From Pseudomonadota bacterium (GTDB lineage Bacteria > Pseudomonadota > Gammaproteobacteria > Steroidobacterales > Steroidobacteraceae), in contig JAJZDW010000006.1 in NCBI GenBank assembly GCA_021851405.1, positions 1 through 64,000 on the forward strand: DNA of 64,000 nt. The letters are read 5' to 3'. Shown here piece by piece: positions 36,485-42,737 of the stretch (the first letter of the stretch is position 1; each line of letters opens with the position of its first letter). A program made the position numbers and the translations under genes. The notes under the pieces were generated by a model that was given only the letters and a program-made list of their open reading frames with translations, had not been told where the DNA came from and ran no database searches.

Positions 36485-38202
36485 CGCTGCGCGTGGTCCG
36501 GCGCACGGTGCCGCAAGACGTCGGCGGGCTCGGCGACGCCTTCCATCCGGTGCTGCGGCGCGTGTACGCCGCGCGCGGCGTTCGCAGTGCGAGCGAACTC
36601 GATACGAGCCTCGAGCATCTGACCCCGGTCGGCACCCTGGAGTCGGTCGAGGCCGCCGCGCAACTGCTGCTCGCCCAGCGCGACGGCGGGCGCATTCTCG
36701 TGATCGGGGATTTTGATGCCGACGGCGCGACCAGTACGGCGCTGATGCTGCGCGCGCTGCGCGCCTGGGGGTTCACGGCGGACTTCCTGGTGCCGAACCG
36801 ATTCGAGTTCGGCTACGGACTGACGCCCGAGATCGTGCGCGTCGCCGCGGAGCGCAAACCGACGCTCATCGTCACGGTCGACAACGGCATCGCCTCGCTC
36901 GCCGGCGTCGAGGAGGCGCGCGCGCACGGCATCGAGGTGCTCATCACCGATCATCATCTGCCCGGTGAGCAGCTTCCCGCCGCCCGCGTCATCGTCAATC
37001 CCAACCTGCCCGGGAGCCGCTTCGCCAGCGGTTCACTCGCCGGCGTGGGTGTGGCGTTCTACGTGCTCGCCGCGCTGCGCCGCCAGCTCAGCGCCGCGGG
37101 GCTGCTCGAGGCCGCGGCACCGGGCGTGGCCGAGTGGCTCGATCTGGTCGCCCTCGGCACGGTCGCCGATCTGGTGCCGCTCGATCACAACAACCGGGTG
37201 TTGGTCGATCAGGGCCTGAAGCGCATTCGTGCCGGGCGCTGCGTCGCCGGCATCCGCGCGCTGCTTGCGCTCGCGTCCCGCCAGCCGGCGCGCCTGGTGA
37301 GCGCGGATCTGGGGTTCACCGTCGGGCCGCGCCTGAATGCCGCCGGCCGGCTCGAGGACATGTCGATCGGCATCCAGTGCCTGCTCGAGGACGACCCGGC
37401 GGCGGCGGCGGCCCTCGCCGAGCGGCTCGATGCGTTGAACCGCGAGCGGCGAGAGATCGAGGCACGCATGCAGACCGAGGCGCTCGCGGCCGTGCGCGGG
37501 CTGGCTGAACGCGATCCGAACGCCGAGCAGCGCAGCGCGGTGTGCCTGTTCGATGCGCAGTGGCACCAGGGCGTCGTCGGGCTGGTCGCCAGCCGCGTGA
37601 AGGACCGGCTGCGCCGGCCGGTCATCGCCTTTGCCGCCGCCGGGGATGATGAGCTGCGCGGGTCGGCGCGCTCGGTGCCCGGCATCCACATCCGCGACGT
37701 GCTGGCGCAGATCGATGCGCGCCATCCGGGCCTGATCGGGCGCTTCGGCGGGCATGCGATGGCCGCGGGGCTGTCGCTCCCGCGCGCCGCGCTCGATCCC
37801 TTCGCGGCGTGCTTCGATGCCGCAGTGGCGGCCTGGCCCGAGCGCAGCGCACTGCGCGATGTGATCGAGACCGACGGGGCGCTCGCGGTGCAGGAGATCG
37901 CGCTCGAGACCGCCGAGGCGCTGCGCGCCGGCGGACCGTGGGGGCAGGCGTTTCCCGAGCCGAGCTTCGATGGGGTGTTCACGGTGCGCACGGCCCGGGT
38001 GGTCGCAGAGCGGCACCTGAAGATGTGGGTGCACGGGGAGCGCAACCGCGCCTTCGATGCGATCGCGTTCAACAGCCTCGATCCGCAGGCCGCAGTGCCT
38101 CTGCCGCAGGGCGAGCGGCGGCTGGTGTACCGTCTGGACATCAACGAATACCAGGGCGAGCGGCGGCTGCAGCTGCTGGTCGATCACATTCTCGACCCCT
38201 GA
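36481..38202 (+). CDS. recJ: Single-stranded-DNA-specific exonuclease RecJ
   Basis: RecJ is the 5'-3' single-strand DNA exonuclease of recombination and mismatch repair. The 573-residue product (E. coli 577) contains the DHH-phosphoesterase motifs DFDADG, VTVDNGI and TDHHLPG. The DHHA1 domain carries GRFGGHAMAAGLSL. The GTG start overlaps the preceding stop codon. There is no terminator after it. Confidence 0.96.
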   Translation: MTLRVVRRTVPQDVGGLGDAFHPVLRRVYAARGVRSASELDTSLEHLTPVGTLESVEAAAQLLLAQRDGGRILVIGDFDADGATSTALMLRALRAWGFTADFLVPNRFEFGYGLTPEIVRVAAERKPTLIVTVDNGIASLAGVEEARAHGIEVLITDHHLPGEQLPAARVIVNPNLPGSRFASGSLAGVGVAFYVLAALRRQLSAAGLLEAAAPGVAEWLDLVALGTVADLVPLDHNNRVLVDQGLKRIRAGRCVAGIRALLALASRQPARLVSADLGFTVGPRLNAAGRLEDMSIGIQCLLEDDPAAAAALAERLDALNRERREIEARMQTEALAAVRGLAERDPNAEQRSAVCLFDAQWHQGVVGLVASRVKDRLRRPVIAFAAAGDDELRGSARSVPGIHIRDVLAQIDARHPGLIGRFGGHAMAAGLSLPRAALDPFAACFDAAVAAWPERSALRDVIETDGALAVQEIALETAEALRAGGPWGQAFPEPSFDGVFTVRTARVVAERHLKMWVHGERNRAFDAIAFNSLDPQAAVPLPQGERRLVYRLDINEYQGERRLQLLVDHILDP

Positions 38203-38362
38203 GCGTTTCCCCTCCGCGCCGCTGCTGCGTCACTCCTCTTTGAGTGCGGCCCGAGGAGGCCGTGCGTCGCACGCCGGCTGAGTCGGTGCGCGGCGGATTG
38301 GCCGGGACGAAGTGTTGTGTTGGCGCATCACCGGACACGGACCGATGAGGTGCGACGGGCGG

Positions 38363-38391
38363 CTGCCAAACACTGCGCAACGCGGTATGAT
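38363..38391 (+). promoter_or_regulatory. Promoter candidate of the LuxR-type regulator
   Basis: CTGCCA (38363-38368) and TATGAT (38386-38391) are separated by 17 bp, giving four and five consensus matches. The transcript would have a leader of about 135 nt. The rest of the 333-bp gap after recJ (38203-38535) holds no gene that I can support. Confidence 0.45.
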
Positions 38392-38434
38392 CGACGGCAA
38401 TCCTCCTTCGGTCGGTGCGGAAGGGGTTCGCCTC

Positions 38435-38449
38435 ATTCCGCGCCGGAAT
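38435..38449 (+). promoter_or_regulatory. Dyad ATTCCG-CGC-CGGAAT ahead of the LuxR-type gene
   Basis: This perfect 6-bp dyad with a 3-bp centre lies 86 bp upstream of the chosen start codon, within the presumed leader. It has the size of a dimeric regulator site, possibly for autoregulation. Inferred from symmetry alone. Confidence 0.3.
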
Positions 38450-38535
38450 AACGTCATATCTCAAATAACACGCGGGCCGTGGCTCGCGCCGTCCTTTCCG
38501 GTCGGCGCGCCAGTCCGCACCGGGCGGGGTGTGTC

Positions 38536-39531
38536 TTGGAAGCGATTCTGCAGTTCGCGCAGCAGCTGTACCGCATGGCGCAGCGGGCCGTGTCGGAGCC
38601 GTTCGAGGACCTGGCGCTCGCGGCACTCACCGGACAGGTGCCCTTCGATGCCGCGTTGTGGTTCACCGGTCAGATCGACGGCGGCCGCCTGCAGGTGCAT
38701 CGCCTGCACGCCTACCGCATGCCGCCGGCGGCGCTCGAGCCGCTGGTGACCCTGGTACGGCAGCGGCCCGAGACGCTCGTGGCGACCGCCGGGGCGCACG
38801 GGGCGGCGCACCTGGAGGATGCCGCGGCGCTGCTCGAGCGCGGGCTCGATGCGAGCGCGCACGAACAGCTGTGCCGCGGACGGATCGAGCGGCAGCTGCT
38901 GATCGGCACCGCCGCCTGCGGAACCCCGGGCGGGGAGTGGCTCTCCCTGCACCGCGCGCAGAGTGGTGCGCCGTTCGATGCCCAGGACTGCGAACGCGCG
39001 CAGGTGTTGATGCCGCACCTGTCCGAGTCGCGTGCCGTGCACCGGGCGCTGTGCCTGCGGCACGCCTCGGCCGAGCCGGGCATCGCGCCCGGTCCGCATC
39101 GGGCGCTGACGCTGTGCGACGGTACGGTGCTGCACTGCGGCGGGCAGCTCGGGGAGGCGATCGGTGCGCGCTGGCCGGAGTGGAACGGACTGCGACTGCC
39201 GCCGGGGCTGCTGGCCCGGGCGCAGCGCGAGGAGGCCGTGCCGCTCGAGGGGCTCGGGGAGATCATCCAGGCGCGCCGCTTCACCGATGCGCTCGTGCTG
39301 AGCCTGCGCTGGACGGCGCCGCAGGAGCGGCTCACGGCGCGCGAATACGAGGTGGCGCGGCGGTTCGCCGCCGGGGAGGACTACCACGCCGTGGCGCGCC
39401 GCTGCGGACTTGCGCCGGCCACGGTCCGCAATGTGCTGCGCTTCGCGTACCGCAAGCTCGGGATCAACAGCCGTGCGCAGCTGGTGCGGCTGATGCGCCG
39501 CGCCGAGACGGGCGGTAGTGGGTCAGTTTGA
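38536..39531 (+). CDS. LuxR-type helix-turn-helix regulator with an unrecognised N-terminal domain
   Basis: The 331-residue product ends in a LuxR/GerE-type DNA-binding domain (about residues 268-325): RLTAREYEVARRFAAGEDYH, then LAPATVRNVLRFAYRKLGI. The N-terminal 260 residues match no sensor domain that I recognise; no receiver aspartate or autoinducer-binding tryptophan pattern is evident. No ATG is available. The TTG at 38536 starts a plausible protein (LEAILQFAQQLYRMAQRA); a GTG at 38479 would add 19 Arg-rich residues without a ribosome binding site. The final codons (GSV and the stop) lie inside the left border repeat of the island, so the original C-terminus may have been altered. Confidence 0.8.
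   Translation: MEAILQFAQQLYRMAQRAVSEPFEDLALAALTGQVPFDAALWFTGQIDGGRLQVHRLHAYRMPPAALEPLVTLVRQRPETLVATAGAHGAAHLEDAAALLERGLDASAHEQLCRGRIERQLLIGTAACGTPGGEWLSLHRAQSGAPFDAQDCERAQVLMPHLSESRAVHRALCLRHASAEPGIAPGPHRALTLCDGTVLHCGGQLGEAIGARWPEWNGLRLPPGLLARAQREEAVPLEGLGEIIQARRFTDALVLSLRWTAPQERLTAREYEVARRFAAGEDYHAVARRCGLAPATVRNVLRFAYRKLGINSRAQLVRLMRRAETGGSGSV
39519..39529 (+). repeat. Left border inverted repeat TGGGTCAGTTT
   Basis: This 11-bp sequence is the perfect reverse complement of AAACTGACCCA at 41207-41217, so the pair brackets the small KGG-rich gene and the TAC operon. It includes the last codons of the LuxR-type gene. Confidence 0.6.
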
Positions 39532-39539
39532 ATTTGACC
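39527..39539 (+). repeat. Left copy of the 13-bp border direct repeat
   Basis: TTTGAATTTGACC here and TTTGAAATTGACC at 42633-42645 agree at 12 of 13 positions in the same orientation. Together they bracket the entire accessory island. Confidence 0.55.
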
Positions 39540-39568
39540 GATCCTAGCGGGTATGGCAGCGTAGGCCT

Positions 39569-39808
39569 ATGCAAGACCGCTCAAGCAATCTCCCTCGAGA
39601 CGTGAATGTCTTGGCCAAGGTCATAGCAGACGTCGCCACTGGGCAGGCGGAGTTGCCCAGGACCGAGGAGGGGAAGGACCCCGCTGCTGTCGCCTTGGGT
39701 AGGAAGGGTGGCCTCAAGGGTGGGAGAGCGAGGGCGGCCCGCATGTCGCCCTTGCGGCGTTCAGAGATTGCAAAACAGGCGGCAGCAGCGCGCTGGAAGA
39801 AGAGCTAA
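39569..39808 (+). CDS. Small KGG-rich conserved hypothetical protein
   Basis: The 79-residue product is strongly basic in its second half, with the pattern ALGRKGGLKGGRARAARMS followed by EIAKQAAAARWKKS. Small proteins of this type are widespread in accessory regions, and I know of no established function; nucleic-acid binding is plausible from the charge. It starts at the first ATG after the left border repeats. Its stop codon overlaps that of the SecB-like gene on the other strand (39805-39808), so the two units are tail to tail. Confidence 0.65.
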   Translation: MQDRSSNLPRDVNVLAKVIADVATGQAELPRTEEGKDPAAVALGRKGGLKGGRARAARMSPLRRSEIAKQAAAARWKKS

Positions 39809-40287
39809 TCAGGCGTCGCTGCTTCCTCCTCCTCGGCCACTTTCGTTGCAATAGGGCGGAAGACAGGAATCACAATCCCCGCCAGGCCAACGCGACCGGT
39901 AGTGGTTTGAACGATTTCTCGCCAATACGGCCACGCATTGTATGCACCGTTTAACTCCGCGAAGTGCTGGATGCATTTAGGCTCCAGAGTAACGCTCTCA
40001 GGCAGACCATAAACCAGCACGAATGCGGCATCGAGCGTCACGAGATTCCCGTCGTCATCGTCGTCTTTGGAAGCGCGCAGCTTGAATTCCGCAAGGACGT
40101 GAATTTCACGCTCACCCTGCCCGGTCTTCTCTTGATAGGTACAGCGATGCTGCTGCGTAATCGATATTTCTCCCTGCAATGCCAGCTCAGGCGCCAGGAA
40201 TGACTCTACCTGCGCTCTCCTTAACGTGATCGCTTTGAGCTGCACATGCTTCGCCACTTGCCGAGCAAACTGGATGTTTGTCGTCAC
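39805..40287 (-). CDS. SecB-like chaperone of a toxin-antitoxin-chaperone (TAC) system
   Basis: In TAC systems a SecB-like chaperone binds the antitoxin C-terminus, protects it from proteolysis and lets it neutralise the toxin. The 160-residue product shows the SecB pattern: alternating beta strands (about 12-100), a helix with the AYNAWPYWREIVQTTTGR segment (115-132), then hydrophobic LAGIVIPVFRP, comparable to the SecB helix and the PPLLLAPINF strand. It has an acidic tail (EEEEAATPD) but no zinc-binding Cys/His tail, unlike housekeeping SecB. The GTG at 40287 overlaps the antitoxin stop codon as GTGA and has GGGAG six bases upstream. Gene order (toxin, antitoxin, chaperone) equals M. tuberculosis Rv1955-Rv1957. 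Confidence 0.8.
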   Translation of the reverse strand: MTTNIQFARQVAKHVQLKAITLRRAQVESFLAPELALQGEISITQQHRCTYQEKTGQGEREIHVLAEFKLRASKDDDDDGNLVTLDAAFVLVYGLPESVTLEPKCIQHFAELNGAYNAWPYWREIVQTTTGRVGLAGIVIPVFRPIATKVAEEEEAATPD

Positions 40288-40703
40288 ATGCAACTCCCGG
40301 ACGCCAAGAGTTCAATTGCGTCGTCATGGGCGTTTTCCCACTGCTGGGATGTTGTTTCCTTAAAGTTCACAACTCGACGTTTCGGCTCGACAACCATTAC
40401 GGGACTGGAGATGTAATCTCCAGTCCGGAGCGGCTCGGTCTTCAAGCAAAGCCTTACACCGCAGGCCCAAGCAAGATCGGAGAGGGTGCGCAAGGTGAGA
40501 TTGCGAGATCCAGAAAAAATCTGAGTAATATTGGCGCGACTGGTACCGAGCGCTCGCGCGATATCAGCTTTCGTAAGGTCGCTTCGCTCCATCGCCTCGT
40601 AGAGTTCGTCCAACACCCAAATCGCCAAGCGCTCGTACTCGTAGTCTCGCCGGCGCTCAGTGGTCTTTTGCTGCCGGTCGATCCATTCTCTATTGGCGCT
40701 CAT
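40284..40703 (-). CDS. higA: HigA-like antitoxin with C-terminal chaperone-addiction-type tail
   Basis: The antitoxin neutralises the HigB-like toxin and probably represses the operon. The 139-residue product has an XRE-type helix-turn-helix at about 41-85 (LTKADIARALGTSRANITQI). A tail of about 50 residues (90-139) follows, which ordinary HigA proteins lack; it contains the hydrophobic stretch YISSPVMVVEP and W122. In TAC systems the equivalent tail (ChAD) makes the antitoxin unstable and chaperone-dependent. The ATG at 40703 is chosen because AGGA lies 7 bases upstream; the ATG at 40709 would be too close. The start overlaps the toxin end by 14 bp. Confidence 0.85.
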   Translation of the reverse strand: MSANREWIDRQQKTTERRRDYEYERLAIWVLDELYEAMERSDLTKADIARALGTSRANITQIFSGSRNLTLRTLSDLAWACGVRLCLKTEPLRTGDYISSPVMVVEPKRRVVNFKETTSQQWENAHDDAIELLASGSCM

Positions 40704-41115
40704 GGTCATTTCCTGTCTCTGCCTGATTCAAGTAATCTGTCCTAAGCTTCTCTGCGCGATCTAAATCGCGCTTCTGATGCTTATCCTGTTTCTTTCGCAA
40801 CGCGTGGCATATGACCACTCGTTTGTTCGAGGTGTAGAAACAGATCAATCTAATTTGATGTCGTTTAAACTCGAATAATTTCGTGCCCTCTATTTTTTTA
40901 AACAGCTCTTTGTTGCTGATGCGGCCTTGATTTCCAAGTCGCTCAAAAAGAACGTCAACCTTTCCACGCTCCTGTTCTGTGAGCTGTCCAAGGAAGTCGG
41001 CGACGGGGCTTGCCTCGTTGTCCAAGACGAGTAGCTCGATAGCTAACTGGTTGCCTCTGTACTCGCACCTCGTGCGCAACGCCGGCTCTCCATTGATGAC
41101 CGGCCCATCGTTCAA
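40690..41115 (-). CDS. higB: HigB/Gp49-family toxin (RelE-superfamily mRNA interferase)
   Basis: HigB toxins cut mRNA in the ribosomal A site. The 141-residue product has the Gp49-like pattern: an N-terminal strand (AIELLVLDN), two helices (SPVADFLGQLTEQERGK, VDVLFERLG), then the core LFEFKRHQIRLICFYTSNKR and VVICHALRKKQDKHQKRDL, whose basic residues fit the RNA-binding surface. The ATT/TTG region offers only a TTG start at 41115, about 16 nt after the predicted transcription start; the first 20 residues are not family-like, so the true start may be later. It is the first gene of the TAC operon. Confidence 0.83.
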   Translation of the reverse strand: MNDGPVINGEPALRTRCEYRGNQLAIELLVLDNEASPVADFLGQLTEQERGKVDVLFERLGNQGRISNKELFKKIEGTKLFEFKRHQIRLICFYTSNKRVVICHALRKKQDKHQKRDLDRAEKLRTDYLNQAETGNDHERQ

Positions 41116-41137
41116 TCCTAGGCCATGTCGAAATCAA

Positions 41138-41166
41138 ATTGTTAATTTATAAATTAACGTTGTCAA
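41138..41166 (-). promoter_or_regulatory. TAC operon promoter with an 18-bp palindromic operator
   Basis: On the minus strand a perfect -35 box TTGACA (41166-41161) is followed after 17 bp by AACAAT (41143-41138). The spacer and the first three bases of the -10 box are covered by GTTAATTTATAAATTAAC (41141-41158), a perfect 18-bp palindrome. A HigA dimer bound there would block RNA polymerase, giving the usual autoregulation of such operons. Confidence 0.7.
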
Positions 41167-41206
41167 GACGAGAGGGGCTATTCGTGAAAGCTCGACAGAA
41201 AATCTG

Positions 41207-41217
41207 AAACTGACCCA
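41207..41217 (-). repeat. Internal repeat AAACTGACCCA
   Basis: It is the inverted partner of 39519-39529 and lies between the TAC promoter and the transposase promoter. The TAC operon with its convergent small gene therefore forms a unit of about 1.7 kb with matched ends. Confidence 0.55.
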
Positions 41218-41222
41218 TATGC

Positions 41223-41251
41223 TTGAGCGATCAAGGAATTTAGTGTATTAT
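41223..41251 (+). promoter_or_regulatory. Transposase promoter, probably giving a leaderless transcript
   Basis: TTGAGC (41223-41228) and TATTAT (41246-41251) are separated by 17 bp. Transcription would begin near 41258, only about 2 bases before the ATG at 41260. A perfect 12-bp palindrome ATTTACGTAAAT (41250-41261) spans the -10 end and the start codon. Confidence 0.55.
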
Positions 41252-41259
41252 TTACGTAA

Positions 41260-42111
41260 ATGAATCGCCTTCCTATCGCTGTTCGTTCCCGAGTTCTCGC
41301 ATGCCTCGTCGAAGGCAATTCCATCCGGGCGACTGCCCGAATGACCGACACGGCCAAAAATACAGTGGCGAAGCTGCTGGCTGAGGTCGGTGCGGCGTGT
41401 GCGGAGTACCAGGATAAAGCCCTCCGGTATCTTCCCTGCAAGCGTATTCAGTGCGACCAGATTTGGTCATTCGGCTGTGCGAAGGTTGCGAGCGTCGCGA
41501 CAGCGAGAACCGCTGCGCAAGGCGCAGGGGATGCTTGGACGTGGATCGCCCTTTGCGCCGATACGAGGCTTGTCCCATGCTGGATGATCGGTCCTCGGGA
41601 TGCGGGGGGAGGCTACGACTTCATGCAGGACTTGGCATCCCGAATGACCAATCGCATCCAGCTCGCCACTGACGGCCATAAGGTTTGCGTAGAAACTGGA
41701 GCAGGCGCGTTAGGCGCGAATATCGACTACGCCATGTTGGTGAAGCTTTACGGCGAGGCTCCTAATAAAAGGCCAGAGCGCAAGTACAGACGGAATACCT
41801 GCCTTGGTGCGGAGCCGACCACGATCACCGCGAACCGGGATGTCGGAACCGAAAGCACTTCCTGCGATGAGAGCCAGAATCTCACAATGCGAATGTCTCG
41901 GCGGGGGGGGGCTCGGCTGACCACTGGTTTCTCGAATAAGATCGAAAGCCTCGGTCACGCGGTCGCATTGCACTTCATGTGGTATAACTTTGGCCAAATT
42001 CATCAATCTCTGCAGATCACCCCGGCAATTGCGACTGGCGTCTCGGATCATGTTTGGTCATTAGCGGAAATAGCGGATTTGGCAGATCCTAGCGAAGAAG
42101 ATCGAGATTAA
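41260..42111 (+). CDS. IS1-family-like transposase, probably degenerate
   Basis: The 283-residue product matches the single-frame IS1-like transposases common in proteobacteria: an N-terminal helix-turn-helix (SIRATARMT, NTVAKLL), then a DDE core with D66 (CDQIWSF), D138 (LATDGH) and E204 (DESQNLTMRM), and a C-terminal HQSLQITPAIATG. The usual VERQNLTMRMSMRRFTRLTN block is distorted around a run of nine G (about 41903-41911), reading RRGGARLTTGF, which suggests decay through compensating indels. Its promoter is leaderless-type. The two following genes may be read from the same transcript. Confidence 0.75.
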   Translation: MNRLPIAVRSRVLACLVEGNSIRATARMTDTAKNTVAKLLAEVGAACAEYQDKALRYLPCKRIQCDQIWSFGCAKVASVATARTAAQGAGDAWTWIALCADTRLVPCWMIGPRDAGGGYDFMQDLASRMTNRIQLATDGHKVCVETGAGALGANIDYAMLVKLYGEAPNKRPERKYRRNTCLGAEPTTITANRDVGTESTSCDESQNLTMRMSRRGGARLTTGFSNKIESLGHAVALHFMWYNFGQIHQSLQITPAIATGVSDHVWSLAEIADLADPSEEDRD

Positions 42112-42128
42112 GAATAAAGGGGAAGGGA

Positions 42129-42431
42129 ATGTACGGCAGCGGCTGGCCCACTCGAGGCGCCTCGAGATCGTCTGTGTTTTGGCGCTCAATTCTTCTGCTG
42201 CTCGGTCATCTGCTTGCGACCGCTGCCGTGTTCGTGGCGCTATTCACATTGGGGTGGTTGGTCTCGTGCGCGTTCAACTATTTGAATTCCATCCATAAAT
42301 TTCCTTCCACAATTCTGATACTACTTACTCACTTAGAGGTCGGGCTGGTGTATATAGATGCTGGTTTGAGCGGCGCGGTGCTCCTGGCTGGTATATTTCG
42401 CTTCATTCGGGATGTATTGGAGAGCTACTAA
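42129..42431 (+). CDS. Small putative membrane protein of unknown function
   Basis: The 100-residue product has a short polar start and then strongly hydrophobic segments at about 16-43 (FWRSILLLLGHLLATAAVFV and on) and about 72-92 (GLVYIDAGLSGAVLLAGIF), so probably two membrane helices. The ATG is preceded by AAGGGA at suitable spacing. It begins 17 bp after the transposase and is followed without a gap by another small gene. I do not recognise the family. Confidence 0.55.
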   Translation: MYGSGWPTRGASRSSVFWRSILLLLGHLLATAAVFVALFTLGWLVSCAFNYLNSIHKFPSTILILLTHLEVGLVYIDAGLSGAVLLAGIFRFIRDVLESY

Positions 42432-42587
42432 ATGGCAACGAACTCTCTAGGTGCGTTCGCAGAGGGATTCCGAGACGCGTTGCGGCTTTTCGTCGCAATG
42501 ATTGCAGCGCCATTGGCGGTTCTTTCTTCGTTCACCCGCCATGGTTTAGGCAAATCGCATCACGGAGGCACGACACATCCGTGCTGA
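42432..42587 (+). CDS. 51-residue peptide with one hydrophobic segment
   Basis: The ATG follows the stop codon of the preceding gene with no spacing (TAAATG), which suggests translational coupling. The product begins MATNSLGAFAEGFRDALRLF, has a hydrophobic stretch (LFVAMIAAPLAVLSSF, about residues 19-34) and a His/Gly-rich end with a terminal cysteine. A strong terminator follows 23 bp later, so it is the last gene of a unit. Function unknown; a membrane-active peptide or partner of the upstream protein is possible. Confidence 0.45.
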   Translation: MATNSLGAFAEGFRDALRLFVAMIAAPLAVLSSFTRHGLGKSHHGGTTHPC

Positions 42588-42610
42588 GCGTTGCGAAATT
42601 GATTATGGAA

Positions 42611-42635
42611 GGGCGCCACTAGGCGCCCTTTTTTT
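42611..42635 (+). terminator. Rho-independent terminator at the right end of the island
   Basis: GGGCGCC and GGCGCCC form a perfect 7-bp stem with an ACTA loop, followed directly by seven T. It ends rightward transcription from the transposase/small-gene unit before prfB. The last three T belong to the border repeat. Confidence 0.9.
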
Positions 42636-42645
42636 GAAATTGACC
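42633..42645 (+). repeat. Right copy of the 13-bp border direct repeat
   Basis: TTTGAAATTGACC matches the left copy at 12 of 13 positions. It contains a TTGACC at 42640-42645 that, with TAGTGT at 42663-42668 (17 bp apart), could serve as a -35 box for prfB. Confidence 0.55.
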
Positions 42646-42737
42646 CGCGACCGGGTCGAAGCTAGTGTGGAAATTCCACCGGCGGGCCGCTAGCATGGTA
42701 GATCCCTTCCCGCATTTCACCCGGACGGCACCGCACG

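Larger units (their letters stand above)
39519..42646. mobile_element. Accessory island with TAC module, IS1-like transposase and small membrane genes
   Basis: The segment lies between the end of the LuxR-type gene and the prfB promoter region and is visibly richer in A+T than its surroundings. Its left edge carries TGGGTCAGTTT and TTTGAATTTGACC, and its right edge TTTGAAATTGACC. A third copy, AAACTGACCCA, lies between the TAC module and the transposase. Content from left to right: a small KGG-rich gene (+), the three-gene TAC operon (-), a transposase (+), two small genes (+), and a terminator. Transfer is inferred from composition, the repeats and the transposase. Confidence 0.65.

Noticed and set aside
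39805-40287. Housekeeping SecB export chaperone
   Set aside because: It lacks the C-terminal zinc-binding tail that contacts SecA and is encoded as third gene of a toxin-antitoxin operon on an accessory island.
41260-42111. Phage or site-specific integrase
   Set aside because: No tyrosine- or serine-recombinase signature; the order of D66, D138 and E204 and the C-terminal motif fit an IS1-like DDE transposase.
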